Positions 60,601-64,000 of a stretch of 64,000 nt of DNA are shown here, piece after piece. Below the pieces are notes generated by a model, which ran no database searches, was not told the origin of the DNA, and worked only from the letters and a program-made list of their open reading frames with translations. Numbering within the stretch: the stretch's first letter is position 1; each line of letters begins with the position of its first letter. The translations under genes were made by a program, and so were the position numbers. Source of the DNA: Marinibacterium profundimaris (GTDB taxonomy: Bacteria; Pseudomonadota; Alphaproteobacteria; Rhodobacterales; Rhodobacteraceae); contig NZ_AQQR01000017.1 of assembly GCF_002210095.1 (NCBI RefSeq), forward strand, positions 1 through 64,000, read 5' to 3'.

Positions 60601-61587
60601 ATGTCGCTGAGCTATCTCGAAACCTCGCTCGACCGGATCGACGCCGCCGCCCGCGGCGATGTCATCGAGATCTGCATCAACCCCGACGGAACCTGCTGGG
60701 GCGAATTCCAGGGCGATCACTTCATGCGCGCGCTGGACCAGAGGCTGACGGGCGTTCAGGTCAGGGACCTCGGCAACCAGATCGCCTCCTCTGCCAATAC
60801 AACGATGAGCAAGGACCGCCCCATCGTCTCGGTCTCGATCACCTACAAGGGGCGCCCGATCCGCGCACAGGTCATCACCCCGCCCGCCGTGCTCTCGGCC
60901 ATGTCGATCAGCCTGCGGTTCTTCTCAAGCCTGCCACTCGAGGGCATTGCGCTCGATTTTCTCTATGGCAAAGAGCGCAAGCTCGAAGACCTGCGCGTGG
61001 AAAAGAAGCGCGCCTTGCGCGCCGTGGTGGCCGCGGGTTTGATCGATGATGCGCTCGCCTTCTGCGTCGAGAACAAACTCAACATGATCGTCTCAGGTGG
61101 CACCTCCACCGGCAAGACCGTGGCCGCGCGCAAGATCCTCTCTCACGTACCGGCCGAGGAACGCATCGTCACCATCGAAGAAGCCGCCGAGCTTCTGCCG
61201 ACCCAGCCCAATGCCGTGACCCTCATCGCCAATCGCGACGCAGAATTCCAGACCGCAGATGTGCTTCTCACCGCCACGCTGCGCATGCGCCCCGACCGGA
61301 TCATCCTGGGCGAGGTGCGCGGCAAAGAGGCCATGACCTTTCTGGAAGCCATCAACACCGGCCATGGCGGCTCGATGACCACGCTACATGCCGAAACCCC
61401 GCAATTGGCGGTGCAGCGCCTCGCGATCGCAGCACTGAAGACCGAGATCCCGATGACCTATACTGACATGATCCAGTACATCGAGAATTCCATCGACGTG
61501 ATCATCCAGGCCGGTCGGCATGACGGCAAACGCGGCATCACCGAATTCTACCTCCCCGGCGCAACTGAGATTGGAATTTCCCAATGA
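60601..61587 (+). CDS. virB11: VirB11 ATPase
   Basis: A 328-residue hexameric secretion ATPase. Walker A is GGTSTGKT, then 'TIEEAAELLP', the Walker B/His-box region 'RMRPDRIILGEVRGKEAMTFLEAINTGHGGSMTTLHAET'. It powers secretion with VirB4. It starts 4 bp after virB10 and overlaps the DUF4177 gene by 4 bp. Confidence 0.92.
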   Translation: MSLSYLETSLDRIDAAARGDVIEICINPDGTCWGEFQGDHFMRALDQRLTGVQVRDLGNQIASSANTTMSKDRPIVSVSITYKGRPIRAQVITPPAVLSAMSISLRFFSSLPLEGIALDFLYGKERKLEDLRVEKKRALRAVVAAGLIDDALAFCVENKLNMIVSGGTSTGKTVAARKILSHVPAEERIVTIEEAAELLPTQPNAVTLIANRDAEFQTADVLLTATLRMRPDRIILGEVRGKEAMTFLEAINTGHGGSMTTLHAETPQLAVQRLAIAALKTEIPMTYTDMIQYIENSIDVIIQAGRHDGKRGITEFYLPGATEIGISQ

Positions 61588-61778
61588 AGACGTTTGAATA
61601 CAATATCCTGTCCTTTCCCATGACCCGCAAGACCAGCCTCTCCGACATGCAGGCCAGCCTGAACGAGAAAGGCGCAGACGGGTGGGAGGTGGTGTCGATC
61701 AGCACTTCGGAGTTCGCCAATATCGGGCACACCGTTTTCCTGAAGCGCGAAACCACACCCGCTGGAGCCACGGCATGA
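61584..61778 (+). CDS. DUF4177 domain protein
   Basis: A 64-residue protein matching DUF4177 (M-K-x-F-E-Y, 'LNEKGADGWEVVSISTSEF', 'HTVFLKRE'). It is cytosolic and of unknown role. Its position between virB11 and virB6, with 4-bp overlaps on both sides, shows tight coupling to the secretion operon. Confidence 0.75.
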   Translation: MKTFEYNILSFPMTRKTSLSDMQASLNEKGADGWEVVSISTSEFANIGHTVFLKRETTPAGATA

Positions 61779-62188
61779 GGCAGGCGGGCTGTACCCTCGT
61801 ACTGACTGCGCTGGTCCTGGGACTGACGTCGGCACCCGGCTTCGCTGAGCGCAATCTCGTGCCGACCCTCGATCGCAGTTTCGACGTCTGTCCGGAGCGG
61901 CCCGTTGAACCCGTGTGGATGCAGGAGATCCCCCTGCGCCAAGCCTATCAGCGCGTGCTGGTCCAGGACATCTACCGCGCCCAGAACCTCGAGCGGATTG
62001 TCGAGACCAGCAGCTGCGATTGCGAAATCCAGTTCCCGTCCTGGGACGCGGCCGAGGCGGTGTTTCGGCAGAGGTACGCGAGCGACGAACGATGGGAGAT
62101 GCTGCAAGCCTCGGACGCCTACAACCGCCGCGCCAACGCCGCCCGAACTGCCGCCAAGGCCATCTGCGACGCCGCAGGGAATTGGTAA
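61775..62188 (+). CDS. Small exported protein of the VirB operon
   Basis: A 137-residue protein from ATG 61775 with a signal peptide to about residue 25 ('SAPGFAE'). The mature helical part has four Cys ('SFDVCPERPVEP', 'SSCDCEIQFPSW', 'AKAICDAAGNW'). I recognise no named family. It overlaps the DUF4177 gene by 4 bp and precedes virB6 by 12 bp. A periplasmic role beside VirB6 is likely but unproved. Confidence 0.65.
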   Translation: MRQAGCTLVLTALVLGLTSAPGFAERNLVPTLDRSFDVCPERPVEPVWMQEIPLRQAYQRVLVQDIYRAQNLERIVETSSCDCEIQFPSWDAAEAVFRQRYASDERWEMLQASDAYNRRANAARTAAKAICDAAGNW

Positions 62189-62200
62189 GGCAGCCCCGCG

Positions 62201-63277
62201 ATGAGTGTCGTCACCTACTTCGTTGAAACCTCCCAAGCCTATCTCGACACCGCCGCTGAGACCCAGTTTGGTGCGGTTGCGGCAACGGTCGGCACGCTCC
62301 TGGTTTTGGGGACAACGCTGGTGGTGATCCTCGTCGGCATCAACATGATCTATCAATATCGGGCCATGGATGGGCACACAGCCTTCTGGCTCGCGGTCAA
62401 GATCGGGCTCATCGGGATATTCGCGACCAATTGGATGCAGTTCAACGCCTTCTCGTCTGCCATTCTCTATGGGATCGACAGTATCGCGGGCGCGCTTGTA
62501 GCTTCCGTCGGCGGCGGCAGCCCGGGCCCTTCAGGCACCTTCGCGGAGGAATTCGACCGGCTGATCGCGGAGCTGGGCGACTATCTGAACGCTGCCGGGT
62601 CCGAGCTGAACTGGATGGCTGGCGCCATGCTCGACATCGTCGGTGTTCTTCTGCTTTCAATCCTCGGCGGACTGGCCGCCTTCATCCTCGTAGCCTCCCG
62701 ACTGATGATCGCGCTTCTGATCGGGATCGCCCCGGTGATGATATTCCTGACCCTCTTCGAGGTGACCAAGGATTATTTCGCGCGCTGGCTGTCGGCGCTG
62801 ATCTCCTTCGCACTATACCCCATCGTCGTGGCCGGCGTGTTCGCGACCATCACAGGCGTCTCCTCTGCGCTCATCGGTGAACTTGGCGACCCGGAAGGCG
62901 CTTCAAACATCGGCGCGCTCATTCCCTTCTTCATGATGGTGCTCATGGCCAAGGGCTTCATTATCGCCACGCCCTTCATCGTCCGCGCGATATCCGGCAA
63001 CATCATGATGCCAGCCCTCTCCGGCGGACTCGGCGGCGGCTACAGCTTCGCCCGCGCCGCCATGGGCAGCCAGCAGGCTTACAATCGCTACCTGATCGGT
63101 GGGGCAAGCGGCGCCGAATACGCAGCCCTCAGGGCGCGGCAGTTCTTTGGCGTGCAGCAGATTCCCGTGAGGCAAGGCATGGGGCAGACAGGTCAGGTAA
63201 GTGGACCAGTGTCCGCAGACTCGGGGTCAAAAATGCTGGCGCAGCTGGCGAGACTCGGACGGCTTGGGCGACGGTGA
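62201..63277 (+). CDS. virB6: VirB6
   Basis: A 358-residue polytopic inner-membrane protein with six or seven helices and the TrbL/VirB6 pattern ('AFWLAVKIGLIGIFATNWMQFN', 'VASRLMIALLIGIAPVMIFLTLFEVTKDYFARWLSALISFALYPIVV'). A Gly/Ala-rich tail follows. It forms part of the inner channel. Here virB6 is last in the operon, unlike the usual place between virB5 and virB8. Confidence 0.88.
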   Translation: MSVVTYFVETSQAYLDTAAETQFGAVAATVGTLLVLGTTLVVILVGINMIYQYRAMDGHTAFWLAVKIGLIGIFATNWMQFNAFSSAILYGIDSIAGALVASVGGGSPGPSGTFAEEFDRLIAELGDYLNAAGSELNWMAGAMLDIVGVLLLSILGGLAAFILVASRLMIALLIGIAPVMIFLTLFEVTKDYFARWLSALISFALYPIVVAGVFATITGVSSALIGELGDPEGASNIGALIPFFMMVLMAKGFIIATPFIVRAISGNIMMPALSGGLGGGYSFARAAMGSQQAYNRYLIGGASGAEYAALRARQFFGVQQIPVRQGMGQTGQVSGPVSADSGSKMLAQLARLGRLGRR

Positions 63278-63552
63278 CGGCCCAAGCGGCTACTCGATTT
63301 TGCATCACAATGCTACGTTGCGGCCTTTAATTACCGGTGCAAGATCGGATTCAGGACGAACTCACGCTAAGTGAACAATGTAGGCGTTGTGGGAGTTGTG
63401 ACACTCTGCCTTACTCCACCTTCGTTGACGCCCGGATGGGACGCTACAGAGGAACTCGGCGCCGGTGTTTTGGCCATCCTAGGTGTAGAGTTCCGACCAC
63501 TTACCCCTTAGGCTGTACTTCTGTCAGCTCGCTTAAACAAATCACGTGCTCT

Positions 63553-63972
63553 TCATAGAAGCTCTGACTTGATATTTTCGCCCGCGATGAAGCGCGGCAG
63601 GTATGGTCGACGTCGCACCATGTTTAGCAGATCCCAGTGCATAGCTTTAGCGAATGATTGGTTCAGTCCGGCTGGCGGTTCGAATTTGTACATCTGCATG
63701 TGCATCTTCTCATCAAACCAAAATACCGTTGAATGGTCATATTCCGGTTGGAGATAGTAATGTATCTCCCAGATTATGGCACTTAGAAACTCGGCGATTT
63801 GGCTGGATTGATACACGAATGCGTGGTCGTAGAACCACTCTTGGAACTCCGGCAATGCCAGATAACATTCCTCCATTGTTTTGACGTGGCCGTTTGCTTC
63901 TAGCGTTGATTGGAAACTTTTCACGACGCCCTCTAGGCGGGTGAAATTATGCTTCCCAATGTCACCTGTCAT
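63553..63972 (-). CDS. Hypothetical protein, 5' end possibly outside the window
   Basis: A frame of at least 139 residues, rich in aromatic residues ('EFQEWFYDHAFVYQSSQIAEFLSAIIWEIHYYLQPEYDHSTVFWFDEKMHMQMYKFEPP'). No domain is recognised. The frame stays open upstream of the ATG at 63972 to the edge of the window (K-V-Q-R-I-K-A-L-K), so the gene may be partial. It is AT-richer than the VirB genes and convergent to them, which suggests a different origin. The 275 bp between virB6 and this stop show no gene. Confidence 0.5.
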   Translation of the reverse strand: MTGDIGKHNFTRLEGVVKSFQSTLEANGHVKTMEECYLALPEFQEWFYDHAFVYQSSQIAEFLSAIIWEIHYYLQPEYDHSTVFWFDEKMHMQMYKFEPPAGLNQSFAKAMHWDLLNMVRRRPYLPRFIAGENIKSELL

Positions 63973-64000
63973 CTTCAGAGCCTTGATGCGTTGAACTTTC

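Overview
The window looks like part of a large conjugative, repABC-type plasmid of a Rhodobacteraceae (Roseobacter-group) alphaproteobacterium. The grounds are a complete repA-repB-repC operon, a VirB-type type IV secretion operon, a leading-region style block (DUF736, strawberry-notch, ParB-like, DUF3768 and ArdC proteins), high GC content with roseobacter-like codon use, and several large metal-response operons. This attribution rests on family recognition and no database search was run. I saw no rRNA, tRNA, CRISPR array or transposase gene.

Layout. 1-555: a non-coding stretch rich in inverted repeats, possibly oriT-like. 580-4216: an AT-richer three-gene ABC-3C type conflict system (PD-(D/E)xK-like effector, middle component, DUF3732 ABC ATPase). 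4318-11645: mostly minus-strand accessory genes, with an AT-rich methyltransferase cargo gene. 11924-13126: a Fic protein. 13137-17060: repC, repB and repA with two parS-like 16-mers, an operator-like inverted repeat and a palindrome joined to a perfect DnaA box. 17142-19475: a serine recombinase with a candidate crossover site, a DUF1612/HTH gene and a toxin-gene remnant.

19530-25494 is a nickel/cobalt module: DmeR plus a frameshifted DmeF, a second CDF pump, an NreA-like regulator with an MFS exporter, and a His-rich secreted protein, HupE-like protein and membrane-anchor protein. Two RcnR/CsoR-type operators are visible. 25666-49136 is a divalent-metal and cell-envelope island: a Zn/Cd/Pb P-type ATPase, two L,D-transpeptidases, and a 13-gene minus-strand operon (45591 to 34981) for SCO, DsbB, DsbA, PCuAC, a second SCO, M23 peptidase, DUF411, ZIP, LspA, Lnt, a small membrane protein, a penicillin-acylase-like protein and CtaG. 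The plus strand adds a PbrR/CadR-like MerR regulator, YnfA, CcdA, a transglutaminase-like protein and a CDF pump. Five promoters share a 19-bp spacer and a CTCTAG-N2-ACTGTAG-like operator, so the island reads as one MerR regulon. Embedded at 29876-34733 is an MntR-controlled unit: a PhnCDE-like ABC importer and a di-haem cytochrome c peroxidase.

49571-63277 is the transfer region: small regulators and secreted proteins, then VirB1-B2-B3-B4-a VirB7-like lipoprotein-lytic transglycosylase-B5-B8-B9-B10-B11-DUF4177-small secreted protein-B6. Nearly all of these genes overlap or abut. Relaxase and VirD4 are not in the window.

The strongest leads are the MerR-controlled envelope regulon with lspA-lnt and a penicillin-acylase homolog lacking its nucleophile, the MntR-linked Phn-like/di-haem operon, the ABC-3C system, and shared operator-like motifs in the replication and transfer regions.
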